In this document: positions 26,286-34,873 of the stretch, piece after piece | Numbering within the stretch: position 1 is the first letter of the stretch | How the letters are laid out: each line of letters starts with the position of its first letter | Assembly: GCF_003330725.1 (NCBI RefSeq) | Contig: NZ_CP030840.1 | Coordinates: forward strand, 6,194,116 to 6,258,115 | DNA from: Acidisarcina polymorpha | GTDB taxonomy: Bacteria > Acidobacteriota > Terriglobia > Terriglobales > Acidobacteriaceae | Direction: 5' to 3' | DNA length: 64,000 nt | Program-made: the position numbers and the translations under genes | The notes under the pieces: model-generated | Told to the model about the DNA's origin: nothing | Database searches by the model: none | The model's input: the letters and a program-made list of their open reading frames with translations, nothing else

Positions 26286-28904
26286 ATGCGGGCAAACCTG
26301 GCTACTCTCGTCGAGGATTTCCGCCGCCACGGGGCGCAGACAGCGGTGGTGGTGTATCGCGGCAATCGACGCTATGCGACTTCTTACCGTGAACTGGCGT
26401 TGCTAGCGGGCCGCTTCTCAGCCGAGCTCGCCAGGCGCGGAATCGGCCCGGGCGAGCGGGTGGTGCTTTGGGGGGAGAACTCAGCGGAATGGATTGCCGC
26501 CTTCTTCGGCTGCCTGTTGCGCGGAGTGATTGCGGTGCCGCTCGACGCGGCCGGTTCGGGCGACTTTGGGGCACGGGTGATTGCGGACGTTGCGCCGCGG
26601 CTGATTGCTGGTGACCGCTCGCTGCTGGCCAGAGCAGAGTTGCCGGGTTCCTCGAAGCCGCCCCAACTCTCTTTTCTCGACTTTGCGGATTCCCTCCCTG
26701 CGGAGCCTCTGTTCACCGTCGATCCCAGCGTCTCCGACGTGACGCCGCTGCAAATTGTCTTCACGTCGGGCACCACTTCGGAGCCGAAGGGGGTCGTCCA
26801 TACGCACCGGAACGTGCTGGCGAGCCTGGGGCCGATCGAGCGGGAGATTGGCAAGTACCTCAAGTACGAACGAATCTTTCACCCGCTGCGTTTTCTGCAT
26901 AGCCTCCCGCTGAGCCATGTTTTTGGGCAGTTCATGGGGCTGTGGGTGCCTCCGCTGCTGGCGGCCGAGGTCCACTTCGAATCGCAGCTGGAGCCATCCC
27001 GGCTGATTGCGACGATTCGCAGAGAGCGCATCTCGGTGCTAGCCGCGGTGCCGCGCGTTCTCGAGCCGCTGCGTACGCATCTTCTGGCGTCCGATCCGCG
27101 GCTCGCAGAGGAGATGGCGGCTGGGCGCGGGGAGCGGGTGTGGAAGCACTGGTGGAGGTTCCGCGGCATTCATCGGGCGTTTGGCTTCAAGTTCTGGGCG
27201 ATCGTTTGCGGAGGCGCCTCGTTGCCTCAGGAGCTGGAAGAGTTCTGGAACACTTTGGGTTTTGCGCTGATTCAAGGCTATGGACTCACCGAAACAGCGG
27301 CGCTGGTGACGTTGAATCATCCGTTCAAGATCGGTCGCGGGACTATTGGGAAACCATTGCCGGGCCGCGAAGTTCGCCTGGGGGAAAACGGCGAAATCCT
27401 GGTGCGGGGCGACATGCTGTCGACCTCAAGCTGGCAAGGCGGCCGTTTGCAGCCGAGGCAGGACGAGTGGCTCGCGACCGGCGACTTGGCGGCGCGGGAC
27501 GCGTCTGGCGAGCTGCGCTTCGTCGGGCGGCAGAGCGACGTTATCGTCAGCGCTTCGGGCATGAACATTCATGCCGCCGACCTCGAAGCCGCTCTGTGCA
27601 AACAGCCGGGGGTGCGGAGCTGCGTGGTGGTCGGCTGCCCGGCTTTGGGCGGCACCGAGCCGTTGGCGGTGGTGATCGATTCAGGGGTAAGCCAAAGTCC
27701 GGCGGCAAACGGTATCTCGGCGGCGGACGGGGCCCTGGCGGAGGCGGTGCGCGGCGCCAACCGGGAGCTCGCTGAATTTCAGCAGATACGCCGCTGGGTG
27801 CGCTGGCCGGAGATGGAGTTTCCCTATACTCCCACCGGCAAACTGCTGCGCCGGCGGGTCGCCGACTGGGCATGCGCAGCGTTGGCGCGTCCGGATGAGG
27901 CTGGCCGGGAAGCCGGCGATGGGGACTGGCTTCTCCGTTTGATTGCCTCGGTGAGCGGGGCGAAGGTGACCGAGGCGAGCGATGCTTCCCTGCTCTCCGA
28001 GGACCTCCAGCTCGACAGCCTGGGACGGGTACAGCTGCAATCGGCGCTCGAACAGCAGTTGGGCGTGGAGCTGCCGGATGACGCGATGGAGGGCGTCCGG
28101 ACGCTGGGCGAGCTGCGTGCGCTGGTGAGCTTGCCCGGCCGCAGGAACGTTGAAGAGCGGGTCGAGCGTAGAGTTCCGGCGCCAGAAACGCCGTCCGACC
28201 GGGCAACGAAGCCGGATGATCATCGCTATCCGTTCTGGCCATGGACGACTCCGGTTCGCTGGCTGCGGGTGCTCTTCCTTGAGACGGTCATGCGGCCGCT
28301 GGTCTGGCTGCTGGCTGCGCCGCAGGTGATCCGCGACAGCAGCGGCCTTCCCGACGGGCCGCTGCTGATCATTGCCAACCACGTGAGCAGTTATGACGCC
28401 GCTCTGGTGCTCTATGCGCTACCGCCGAAGCTGCGGCATCGCGTGGCGGTGGCGATGTCGGGCGAGATGCTGCGCGACTTCCGCGAGGGTCGCAGACAGA
28501 GTGAATTCCGGTTTAGCGACTTCGGACCGGTTGCTTATTTCTTGATCACGGCGCTGTTCAATGTCTTTCCGCTGCCGCGATCGATGGGCTTTCGGCGGAG
28601 CTTTGCCCATGCTGGTCAGGCGATGGATCGGGGCTATTCGGTGCTGATTTTCCCGGAGGGCCACCGTTCGGAGGATGGGCGGCTGCATCCTTTTCGCAGC
28701 GGAATCGGCATTTTGGCGGCGGAGTCCAGAGTGCCCATTTTGCCAGTCGCCCTGAGGGGGGTTGGAGAGATAAAGCAAGCCAAGTCAAAATGGTTCCGTT
28801 CCGGGAAGTTGATGATCCATGTTGGGAGGATTCAGTCGATCGACGAAGCAGTCGGACCGGCGGTCTTGACTCAATCGCTCGAAGAGGTGATTCGCGGCAT
28901 GTGA
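26286..28904 (+). CDS. Acyl-ACP synthetase / acyl carrier protein / PlsC acyltransferase fusion
   Basis: An 872-residue three-part enzyme. Residues 1-530 are an AMP-forming acyl ligase: TSGTTSEPKG (161-170), GYGLTETAALV, ATGDLAARD and the C-terminal catalytic Lys in TPTGKLLRR. Residues about 545-620 are an acyl carrier domain with the phosphopantetheine Ser578 in LDSLGR. The rest is a PlsC-type acyltransferase with HX4D (NHVSSYD, His699) and FPEGHRS. I infer that it activates a fatty acid, loads it on its own carrier and passes it to a lysolipid or glycerol-phosphate acceptor, like E. coli Aas with the domains in the opposite order and a built-in carrier. The ribosome binding site is weak. 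Confidence 0.88.
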   Translation: MRANLATLVEDFRRHGAQTAVVVYRGNRRYATSYRELALLAGRFSAELARRGIGPGERVVLWGENSAEWIAAFFGCLLRGVIAVPLDAAGSGDFGARVIADVAPRLIAGDRSLLARAELPGSSKPPQLSFLDFADSLPAEPLFTVDPSVSDVTPLQIVFTSGTTSEPKGVVHTHRNVLASLGPIEREIGKYLKYERIFHPLRFLHSLPLSHVFGQFMGLWVPPLLAAEVHFESQLEPSRLIATIRRERISVLAAVPRVLEPLRTHLLASDPRLAEEMAAGRGERVWKHWWRFRGIHRAFGFKFWAIVCGGASLPQELEEFWNTLGFALIQGYGLTETAALVTLNHPFKIGRGTIGKPLPGREVRLGENGEILVRGDMLSTSSWQGGRLQPRQDEWLATGDLAARDASGELRFVGRQSDVIVSASGMNIHAADLEAALCKQPGVRSCVVVGCPALGGTEPLAVVIDSGVSQSPAANGISAADGALAEAVRGANRELAEFQQIRRWVRWPEMEFPYTPTGKLLRRRVADWACAALARPDEAGREAGDGDWLLRLIASVSGAKVTEASDASLLSEDLQLDSLGRVQLQSALEQQLGVELPDDAMEGVRTLGELRALVSLPGRRNVEERVERRVPAPETPSDRATKPDDHRYPFWPWTTPVRWLRVLFLETVMRPLVWLLAAPQVIRDSSGLPDGPLLIIANHVSSYDAALVLYALPPKLRHRVAVAMSGEMLRDFREGRRQSEFRFSDFGPVAYFLITALFNVFPLPRSMGFRRSFAHAGQAMDRGYSVLIFPEGHRSEDGRLHPFRSGIGILAAESRVPILPVALRGVGEIKQAKSKWFRSGKLMIHVGRIQSIDEAVGPAVLTQSLEEVIRGM

Positions 28905-29023
28905 AGACCTGGGGATGGCTCGAGGCTGCCGGATGGTCGTTATTCCCGGCTTGTAGCAATGACGGGCCGGCTTGTTTGTGGCCGCTCAATAACATTCAGC
29001 GAACAGGGGTTCAGTGCGCAGGT

Positions 29024-29757
29024 TCAATGGCCGGCATTGGCTTCAGCGAGATAGATCAAGGCAAGCAGCATAAAAACGTAGCATTGAATGAGCGCTACTC
29101 CGAAATGTAGACCCAGGAAGACGACCGGCAGCCCGATGGGAACGAGCGAAAAGAAGACCAGGGTGAGCAGGTCGCTGGCGTACATATTCGCATAGACACG
29201 CACGGTGAGTGAAACATTGCGGTTCAGGTGGGAGATGATTTCGACGGGAAGAATGAGCGGAACCGTCCACCAGATGGGGCCTCCCAGACTCTTCAAGTAT
29301 CCCAGGACGCCTTGCACGCGAACTGCATGGAATTCGCTGTACAGAAACGTCAGCAAGGCCACGGCGAGCGGCACAGAGGGGGTTGCGGTCGGGGTATGGA
29401 TTCCCGGCAGAAGGCCAGCCAGATTGCAGCATCCGATGAAAAGCAGAATGGTGGTGACAAAAGGAAGATGAGGTTCGAAGCCGCGGCCCATTATGGCTCC
29501 TGCCTGGTTCGTCACGAATTCATGCAGCATCTCGGCAAGGTGCTGAGCAGCGGGCGGCCTCTCGATATCGAGCGTCACTCGTACCGCGATGAAGGACAGA
29601 AGGAGGAAGGCTGTCACCAGCAACTCGATGGTCAAGGTGGAGCTGATGAGATGGGCGCGGCTCCCGGTGTGGATGCGCAGGGCTGGAGCAGCGCGAGGAT
29701 AACTCCACCGAAGATCCGATTCAGCAAGTGGCTTAGCCATACAATCAACGCGCCCAT
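29024..29757 (-). pseudogene. atpB: ATP synthase F0 subunit a, frameshifted orphan copy
   Basis: Subunit a forms the proton half-channels next to the c-ring. The ATG at 29757, with GAGGAGAG upstream, starts MGALIVWLSHLLNRIFGGV, the expected N-terminus, but this frame stops early. From about 29684 the homologous continuation (ALRIH, ISSTLTIELLV) lies in another frame, and one extra G would join them. The rest looks complete, including the essential Arg in SLTVRVYANMYASDL and a normal C-terminus. No atpE or other ATP synthase gene is adjacent: only 119 bp separate it from the convergent upstream gene. It is probably a dead or redundant copy; a missed base in the sequence is the alternative. Confidence 0.72.
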
Positions 29758-29987
29758 CGAAAGACTCTCCTCTGGAGGCTCCTTTGAGTGAACCGTAGAA
29801 CTCCGCTCCGTTTGTCCGGAATTGTGGCAGGTCGCTTTGTGGAGCGTCAAGGCCAGCGGTCGTGCCCGCGCAGCCGCGAGGGAGCCAAACTTTATGGCCT
29901 TAAAGCAGAGCCGCAATGGGCCGCTGGAAGAACCAATTCGCTTTTACTCCACCATTTCAATGGACCCGTCGTCAACGGCTGTTAGGC

Positions 29988-30033
29988 TTGACTCTGGAGT
30001 GCCTTAAACTTAGAGTCGGAGTAGGGTTACTCC
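29988..30033 (+). promoter_or_regulatory. Candidate promoter and palindrome of the nuo operon
   Basis: TTGACT (29988-29993) and TAGAGT (30011-30016) are separated by 17 bp, a plausible sigma70-type pair with a start near 30023. A perfect inverted repeat, GGAGTA-GGGT-TACTCC (30018-30033), covers that start and could be an operator. The rest of the 304-bp gap upstream of nuoA shows no gene. Confidence 0.4.
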
Positions 30034-30061
30034 AACGCTTTTCTCACCGTCAGGGGCCTTG

Positions 30062-30469
30062 ATGCACTCGCAAAATTATTTCTGGAACTACCTGCCACTG
30101 CTGATTCAAGTAATTGTCGTCGTCGGCATGGGGGTGGGCATGGTGACCGGGTCCTGGTTTATCGGGCGGCACCGGAATACGAAGGCCAAACTGGAAGCCT
30201 ATGAGTGCGGCATCCCCGTGTTAGGCGATGCGCGGGGCCGCTTCTCAGTGCGCTTCTACATGGTCGCGATGCTGTTCATCCTGTTCGATGTGGAAGCGGT
30301 TTTCATGCTGCCGTGGGCGGTGATCTACCGCAAGCTGCCTTCGCTCGGCGTCGGCCGGTTCTTCGGCTTCTGGGAGATGATCGTGTATCTCGGCTTCGTC
30401 GCGGTTGGCCTGTTTTACATCTGGCACAAGGGCATTCTGGATTGGTCTTCCGACAAGGCGGACCTCTAA
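30062..30469 (+). CDS. nuoA: NADH-quinone oxidoreductase subunit A
   Basis: A 135-residue membrane subunit of complex I with three helices. The conserved loop YECGIPVLGDARGRFSVRFY between helices 1 and 2 is diagnostic and lies near the quinone site. AGGGG lies 7 bases before the ATG. It is the first gene of a long nuo operon. Unusually, it is followed after 3 bp by nuoC, with nuoB missing. Confidence 0.95.
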   Translation: MHSQNYFWNYLPLLIQVIVVVGMGVGMVTGSWFIGRHRNTKAKLEAYECGIPVLGDARGRFSVRFYMVAMLFILFDVEAVFMLPWAVIYRKLPSLGVGRFFGFWEMIVYLGFVAVGLFYIWHKGILDWSSDKADL

Positions 30470-30472
30470 CTT

Positions 30473-30961
30473 ATGCCGACCTCGACCAAAGACGCTGTGC
30501 TCTCCGAACATGCTGCGAATCCGGGAATCTCCGCCTTGCTGGGGTGGAAGCCGGCGGCCATTGTCGACGCGTTGTGGGACCGCAGTGAGTTGACGTTGAC
30601 GGTGGCCGTCGATGACATTCGCGAAGCAGCGAAGGTGGTGCGGGACGCCGGATTCAACTTCCTTGAAGACGTGACGGCGGTTGACTGGTATCCGACCGAG
30701 CCGCGGTTTCAGGTGAGCTACCACATTCTTTCGCATGGCTTGAAGCAGCGGATCCGGTTGCGGGCTTTCGTGTCGAGCGACGATCCGGTGATCGACAGCA
30801 TCACTCCGATCTGGCCGTCGGCGAACTTCTATGAGCGCGAGGTCTTCGACCTCTTCGGGATACGCTTCGCGGGGCACCCGAACCTGCGCCGCATCATGAT
30901 GCCGGACGAATGGGAAGGCCATCCCTTACGCAAGGACTATCCGGTGGAGGGTTACCGCTGA
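30473..30961 (+). CDS. nuoC: NADH-quinone oxidoreductase subunit C
   Basis: A 162-residue 30-kDa-type subunit of the peripheral arm. The signature ANFYEREVFDLFGIRFAGHP followed by LRRIMMPDEWEGHPLRKDYP is intact. The N-terminal region is shorter than in many homologues. Its stop overlaps the nuoD start by one base (TGATG), indicating coupling. It occupies the place directly after nuoA where nuoB normally stands. Confidence 0.95.
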   Translation: MPTSTKDAVLSEHAANPGISALLGWKPAAIVDALWDRSELTLTVAVDDIREAAKVVRDAGFNFLEDVTAVDWYPTEPRFQVSYHILSHGLKQRIRLRAFVSSDDPVIDSITPIWPSANFYEREVFDLFGIRFAGHPNLRRIMMPDEWEGHPLRKDYPVEGYR

Positions 30962-32184
30962 TGACAGAATTTGTTGCTACCGGCTCGCTGCTCGAACCGC
31001 ATGTCGTCGAAGGCTCGGGCGACACGACGATGGTCCTCAACATGGGACCGCAGCACCCCTCGACCCACGGCGTCTTGCGGCTGGTGATTGAGATTGACGG
31101 CGAGACCGTGCTCAAGGTCGTCCCCGACATCGGCTATCTGCACACTGGCATTGAAAAGACCTGCGAGGCGAAGTTTTACCAGCAGGTCGTGCCGATGACC
31201 GACCGCATCGACTATCTCAGCCCGATGTCGAACAATCTCTGCTACTGCCTGGCGGTCGAGAAGCTGCTGGAGATGGAGATTCCGGAGAAGGCGCAGTGGA
31301 TGCGCGTTCTACTCAATGAGCTAACCCGGTTGAATTCGCACCTGGTTTGGCTGGGCACGCACGCGATGGACATTGGCGCGCTGACCGTCTTCCTCTATAC
31401 CTTCCGCGAGCGGGAAGAGATTTTGAGGATCTTCGAGCACGTCTCTGGCCAGCGGATGATGACTTCGTATTTCCGGATCGGCGGTTTGGCGCTCGAGCCT
31501 CCGTTCGACTTCTTCGACCGCGTCCAGGCGCTGATCAAGATCCTGCCCGAGAAGATTGATGAGTATCAGAACCTGCTCACGGGCAACCCGATCTGGGTGA
31601 GCCGGTTGAAGGGTGTCGGACACTTGAGCGCAGCGGATGGCATTGCGCTGGGAGTGACCGGGCCGCCCTTGCGGGCCAGCGGCGTCGATTTCGACTTGCG
31701 GCGGGACATGCCGTATTCGAGCTATGAGAAGTTCCAGTTCAAGGTGCCGGTCTCGAACGATTGCGATGTCTGGGCCCGGTATGTGATTCGCCTCGAAGAG
31801 ATGCGCGAGTCGGTCAAGATCTGTCAGCAGGCGCTCGATGGGATGCCGGAGGGTCCGATCAAGGCGGATTCGCCGAAGGTGGTTCTGCCCGACCGGGAAA
31901 AAATGAAGACCCAGATGGAGTCGCTCATCTACCACTTCAAGATCGTGACCGAGGGCTTCCCGGTCCCGGCAGGCGAGGTCTATCAGGCGATCGAATCGCC
32001 GCGCGGCGAGATGGGGTATTACGTGGTTTCGGACGGCACCGCGAAGCCGTACCGGGTGCATATGCGGAATCCGTCGTTCGCGACGTTACAGGCCCTGCAG
32101 GTGATGTGCGAAGGCCGGCTGCTGGCAGATGTAGTGGCGGTGATCGGCTCGATCGACATCGTGCTCGGGGAGATCGACCGGTGA
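30961..32184 (+). CDS. nuoD: NADH-quinone oxidoreductase subunit D
   Basis: A 407-residue 49-kDa subunit that forms the quinone pocket together with NuoB. The N-terminal NMGPQHPSTHGVLR, the GYLHTGIEK helix and the C-terminal DIVLGEIDR are all present. Length is normal. The start at 30961 overlaps the nuoC stop, and its own stop overlaps the GTG start of the next small gene by 4 bases. Because NuoD function depends on NuoB, a nuoB gene must exist elsewhere if this complex is active. Confidence 0.97.
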   Translation: MTEFVATGSLLEPHVVEGSGDTTMVLNMGPQHPSTHGVLRLVIEIDGETVLKVVPDIGYLHTGIEKTCEAKFYQQVVPMTDRIDYLSPMSNNLCYCLAVEKLLEMEIPEKAQWMRVLLNELTRLNSHLVWLGTHAMDIGALTVFLYTFREREEILRIFEHVSGQRMMTSYFRIGGLALEPPFDFFDRVQALIKILPEKIDEYQNLLTGNPIWVSRLKGVGHLSAADGIALGVTGPPLRASGVDFDLRRDMPYSSYEKFQFKVPVSNDCDVWARYVIRLEEMRESVKICQQALDGMPEGPIKADSPKVVLPDREKMKTQMESLIYHFKIVTEGFPVPAGEVYQAIESPRGEMGYYVVSDGTAKPYRVHMRNPSFATLQALQVMCEGRLLADVVAVIGSIDIVLGEIDR

Positions 32185-32582
32185 GCGCCCCGGTTCCATT
32201 CCGATTGACAGCTTTGCGCTCCGACGTTCGCACCGAGTTGTGGCGCTCGTTTGCCTCTTTGCTAAGGTCGTATGCCGCTGCAGCCAGCCTCAATGGGGTG
32301 GAGCATGGGGTGCTTGACCTGACACCCGGCTCGCTTGAAATCGTCGTGAAGGGCAGCACATTGAGGGTCGAGTACTATCCGACGCTGGGGCGCGGTGTCT
32401 GGTCGCTGACGACCAAGGACAAACAGGAACGAGACAAGCAGGAACGCGGCACCTTCGAATTGAATGCCGACGGCACCGTCGCTCTGGATCGGTCCGAGTT
32501 CGACATGGACCACGCGGCGATCCATCTGGTTGGATTGCTGACTACGGCGGCCACTCTCGACAGGATTGAGGTACCGGCATGA
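32181..32582 (+). CDS. Uncharacterised protein coupled between nuoD and nuoE
   Basis: A 133-residue soluble protein of no family I recognise. It starts at a GTG that overlaps the nuoD stop (GTGA), and its stop overlaps the nuoE ATG (ATGA), so it is translated as part of the nuo operon. The pattern LEIVVKGSTLRVEYYPTLGR then WSLTTKD suggests a small beta-rich domain, followed by an acidic C-terminal helix. A 15-bp tandem duplication (32418-32447) encodes DKQERDKQER in a presumed loop. There is no Cys motif, signal peptide or membrane helix. An assembly or regulatory role for complex I is an inference from position only. Confidence 0.8.
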   Translation: MSAPVPFRLTALRSDVRTELWRSFASLLRSYAAAASLNGVEHGVLDLTPGSLEIVVKGSTLRVEYYPTLGRGVWSLTTKDKQERDKQERGTFELNADGTVALDRSEFDMDHAAIHLVGLLTTAATLDRIEVPA

Positions 32583-33109
32583 GTACGACGATAACGATTT
32601 TTTCTCCTGAACTCGCGGCCCGCTTCGACAAGCTGGTGACTGCCTATCCGGTGCGGCGTTCGGCGCTGGTGCCGATGCTGCTCTATGCGCAGGACGAGGT
32701 CGGATGCCTCTCGGATGCGGTGATCGAAGAGATTGCAGAACGAGTGCAGTTGAGCCCGCTCGAAGTTCGCAACGTGATCAGCTACTATTCGCTGCTTCAC
32801 CTGAAGCCGCATGGTAAATTCCACGTCCAGGTGTGCACCAACATCAGCTGCATGCTGCGCGGCGGGAATGAATTGCTCGCCCATTGCAGCCAACGGCTAG
32901 GCATCGGCCATAAGGAAACCACCCCGGATGGCGTCTTTTCTTTGGAAGAGGTCGAGTGCATCGGGGCCTGCTGCTGGGCGCCAGCGGTGCAGGTGAACTA
33001 CGACTTCCATGACAACCTGACGCCCGAGGCGATGGACAAGATACTCGACGAGTACCGGGCCAAAGCGCAATCCGCCCCTAAGGCAGACAGCAACGGAAAG
33101 GGAGTTTGA
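32579..33109 (+). CDS. nuoE: NADH-quinone oxidoreductase subunit E
   Basis: A 176-residue thioredoxin-like subunit that carries the 2Fe-2S cluster N1a. The four ligands are in CTNISC and CIGACC, separated by about 35 residues. The N-terminal helical domain (LVPMLLYAQDEVGCLSDAV) is typical. It overlaps the upstream small gene by 4 bases and is followed by nuoF after 3 bp, so the module order is standard. Confidence 0.96.
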   Translation: MSTTITIFSPELAARFDKLVTAYPVRRSALVPMLLYAQDEVGCLSDAVIEEIAERVQLSPLEVRNVISYYSLLHLKPHGKFHVQVCTNISCMLRGGNELLAHCSQRLGIGHKETTPDGVFSLEEVECIGACCWAPAVQVNYDFHDNLTPEAMDKILDEYRAKAQSAPKADSNGKGV

Positions 33110-33112
33110 ACA

Positions 33113-34426
33113 ATGCCCGAACTGGTCTCCCATCCCGATGAAGTGAAGGTCATCTCCTACCGTTTCGGCCAGGGCGCGGCCAATCTCGACAAGTATGTCG
33201 AGTTGGGCGGATACGAATCGCTCAAGAAGTGCATTGCGCAGGGCCCGGAGTGGGTCATCAACGAGATGAAGGCTTCAGGGTTGCGCGGGCGAGGCGGCGC
33301 GGGCTTCCCGACCGGGCTGAAATGGTCGTTCGTGCCTAAGCAAAGCGACCGGGCGAAATATGTTCTGGTCAACGGCGACGAAAGCGAGCCGGGCACCTGC
33401 AAAGACCACCTGATCTTCCTGCACGACCCGCACGCGATCATCGAAGGGACGATCATCGCCGGTCTCGCGATCGGCGCCAAGACCGGCTTCATCTACCTGC
33501 GCGGCGAATACCGCTACTTGCTTCAAATCATGGAGAAGGCGATTGCCGACGCCTATGCCCAAGGCTATCTTGGCAAGAACATCATGGGCACGGGCTTCGA
33601 CTTCGACGTCATCTCGCATACCGGCGCGGGCGCGTACGAGGTTGGTGAAGAGTCGGCGCTGATGGAGTCGCTCGAGGGGAAGCGCGGTATTCCCCGGATC
33701 AAGCCGCCCTTCCCCGCGGTGGTCGGGATCTATGGCGGCCCGACGGTGATCAACAATGCGGAGACGATTGCGGCGGTGCCGAGCATCTTCCGTATCGGCG
33801 CGGCGGAGTATGCGAAGCTCGGCTCGGAGCGTAATGGCGGGACGCGCCTCTTCGGCATCTCGGGCCATGTGGAGCGCCCGGGCGTCTACGAGTTGCCGAT
33901 GGGTTACAACCTAAAGAAGATGATTTACGAGGTCGCCGGCGGCATTAAGGACGGCAAGAAGCTGAAAGCGGTCGTGCCCGGCGGCTCGTCGACGCCGGTG
34001 CTCAAGGCGGATGAGATCGATGTCGGCATGGACTTCGATCAGATGGGCAAGGCGGGGACGATGCTCGGTTCGGCGGGCGTAGTAGTGCTCGATGAGTCGG
34101 TGTGCATGGTCGAGTTCGCCTTGCGCACGATCAAGTTCTACCAGCATGAGAGCTGCGGCTGGTGTATTCCCTGCCGCGAAGGCACGGATTGGCTGAAGAA
34201 GACGCTGACCCGCTTTCACGCAGGCGGCGGCGTGGCCAAGGACATCGACAACATCAAGTACCTGGCGGAGAACATGCTGGGGCGGACGTTCTGTCCGCTG
34301 GGCGATGCGGCGGCGATGCCGACGATCGCTTTCGTGAAGAAGTTCCGCGAGGAGTTTGAGGACCATTTGAATGGCAAGCCTTGCCCGTATGCGAAGGCTG
34401 GGGTGGGTGAGCTGGTTGGGGTTTGA
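33113..34426 (+). CDS. nuoF: NADH-quinone oxidoreductase subunit F
   Basis: A 437-residue NADH- and FMN-binding subunit. It has the GRGGAGFPTGLKW nucleotide motif, GGPTVINNAETIA and the 4Fe-4S (N3) ligands in ESCGWCIPCREG plus a later TFCPLGDA Cys. Length and order are normal. After its stop comes a 757-bp interval holding remnants and an intact hicAB pair instead of the directly adjacent nuoG usual in nuo operons. Confidence 0.97.
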   Translation: MPELVSHPDEVKVISYRFGQGAANLDKYVELGGYESLKKCIAQGPEWVINEMKASGLRGRGGAGFPTGLKWSFVPKQSDRAKYVLVNGDESEPGTCKDHLIFLHDPHAIIEGTIIAGLAIGAKTGFIYLRGEYRYLLQIMEKAIADAYAQGYLGKNIMGTGFDFDVISHTGAGAYEVGEESALMESLEGKRGIPRIKPPFPAVVGIYGGPTVINNAETIAAVPSIFRIGAAEYAKLGSERNGGTRLFGISGHVERPGVYELPMGYNLKKMIYEVAGGIKDGKKLKAVVPGGSSTPVLKADEIDVGMDFDQMGKAGTMLGSAGVVVLDESVCMVEFALRTIKFYQHESCGWCIPCREGTDWLKKTLTRFHAGGGVAKDIDNIKYLAENMLGRTFCPLGDAAAMPTIAFVKKFREEFEDHLNGKPCPYAKAGVGELVGV

Positions 34427-34433
34427 GGAGCCC

Positions 34434-34579
34434 GAGGCTATCAAGCTGGTTGAGGCCGATGGTTTGGTCTTAGAAGCGCAAAAAGGTAGTCACATGCGCT
34501 TCAGGCATCCAGACAAAGCCGCGACAGCGAGGACTATGACCAGGATGTGGAGTACACGGTCGTTGAATGGCTAAAGTGA
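34434..34579 (+). pseudogene. Remnant of an older hicA-hicB pair
   Basis: Starting 7 bp after the nuoF stop, one frame reads EAIKLVEADGLVLEAQKGSH and MRFRHPDKA, a HicA-type double-stranded RNA-binding domain with its GSHxxFxHP motif (His codon at 34491). From 34523 a second frame reads DSEDYDQDVEYTVVEWLK with a stop at 34577-34579, like a HicB C-terminus. The middle of both genes is missing. It differs clearly from the intact hicAB downstream, so it is a separate, diverged copy. Confidence 0.65.
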
Positions 34580-34640
34580 GCGTCCCATTATCAAAAGTAA
34601 AACCAAGCCGAAGTGGCAGCGGACTGAGGACAAATTCAAG

Positions 34641-34670
34641 ATGCCCCATGTGAGTTTCACCGTAGACGGA
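34641..34670 (+). pseudogene. Ten-codon stump of a second nuoG start
   Basis: ATG at 34641 starts MPHVSFTVDG, matching the start of the intact nuoG (MPDVSFTVDG at 35184). The preceding GAGGAC...TTCAAG also resembles the region before the real nuoG. Seven of 30 bases differ, six codons synonymously and one changing Asp to His. The homology ends 17 bp before hicA. It looks like the truncated 5' end of another nuoG allele. Confidence 0.7.
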
Positions 34671-34687
34671 TTCTTGCCACAAAACCA

Positions 34688-34873
34688 TTGAGACCGCGAG
34701 AACTGGTTCGCAGGCTTGAAGCGGATGGTTGGTATCGCACAGGACAAACAGGAAGCCACCGGCACTTCCGTCATCCGACAAAAGAGGGCCTGCTGATCGT
34801 TCCGATGCACGCTGGAAAAGAAATCGGCAGAGGGCTGCTTCACAGTATTCTGAAAAAGGCGGGGTTGGAATGA
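34688..34873 (+). CDS. hicA: HicA-family mRNA interferase toxin
   Basis: A 61-residue double-stranded RNA-binding-like toxin that cleaves mRNA. The catalytic His24 lies in GSHRHFRHP, and the C-terminal GRGLLHSILKKAGL is typical of the family. The start is TTG at 34688, giving the normal N-terminus MRPRELVRRLEADGWY; no ATG fits. The stop overlaps hicB by ATGA, so the pair is translationally coupled. It sits inside the nuo operon between nuoF and nuoG, in the same direction. Confidence 0.88.
   Translation: MRPRELVRRLEADGWYRTGQTGSHRHFRHPTKEGLLIVPMHAGKEIGRGLLHSILKKAGLE

Noticed and set aside
29670-29700. Programmed ribosomal frameshifting in atpB
   Set aside because: No slippery heptamer or downstream structure is evident, and subunit a is not known to use frameshifting; a one-base loss is simpler.
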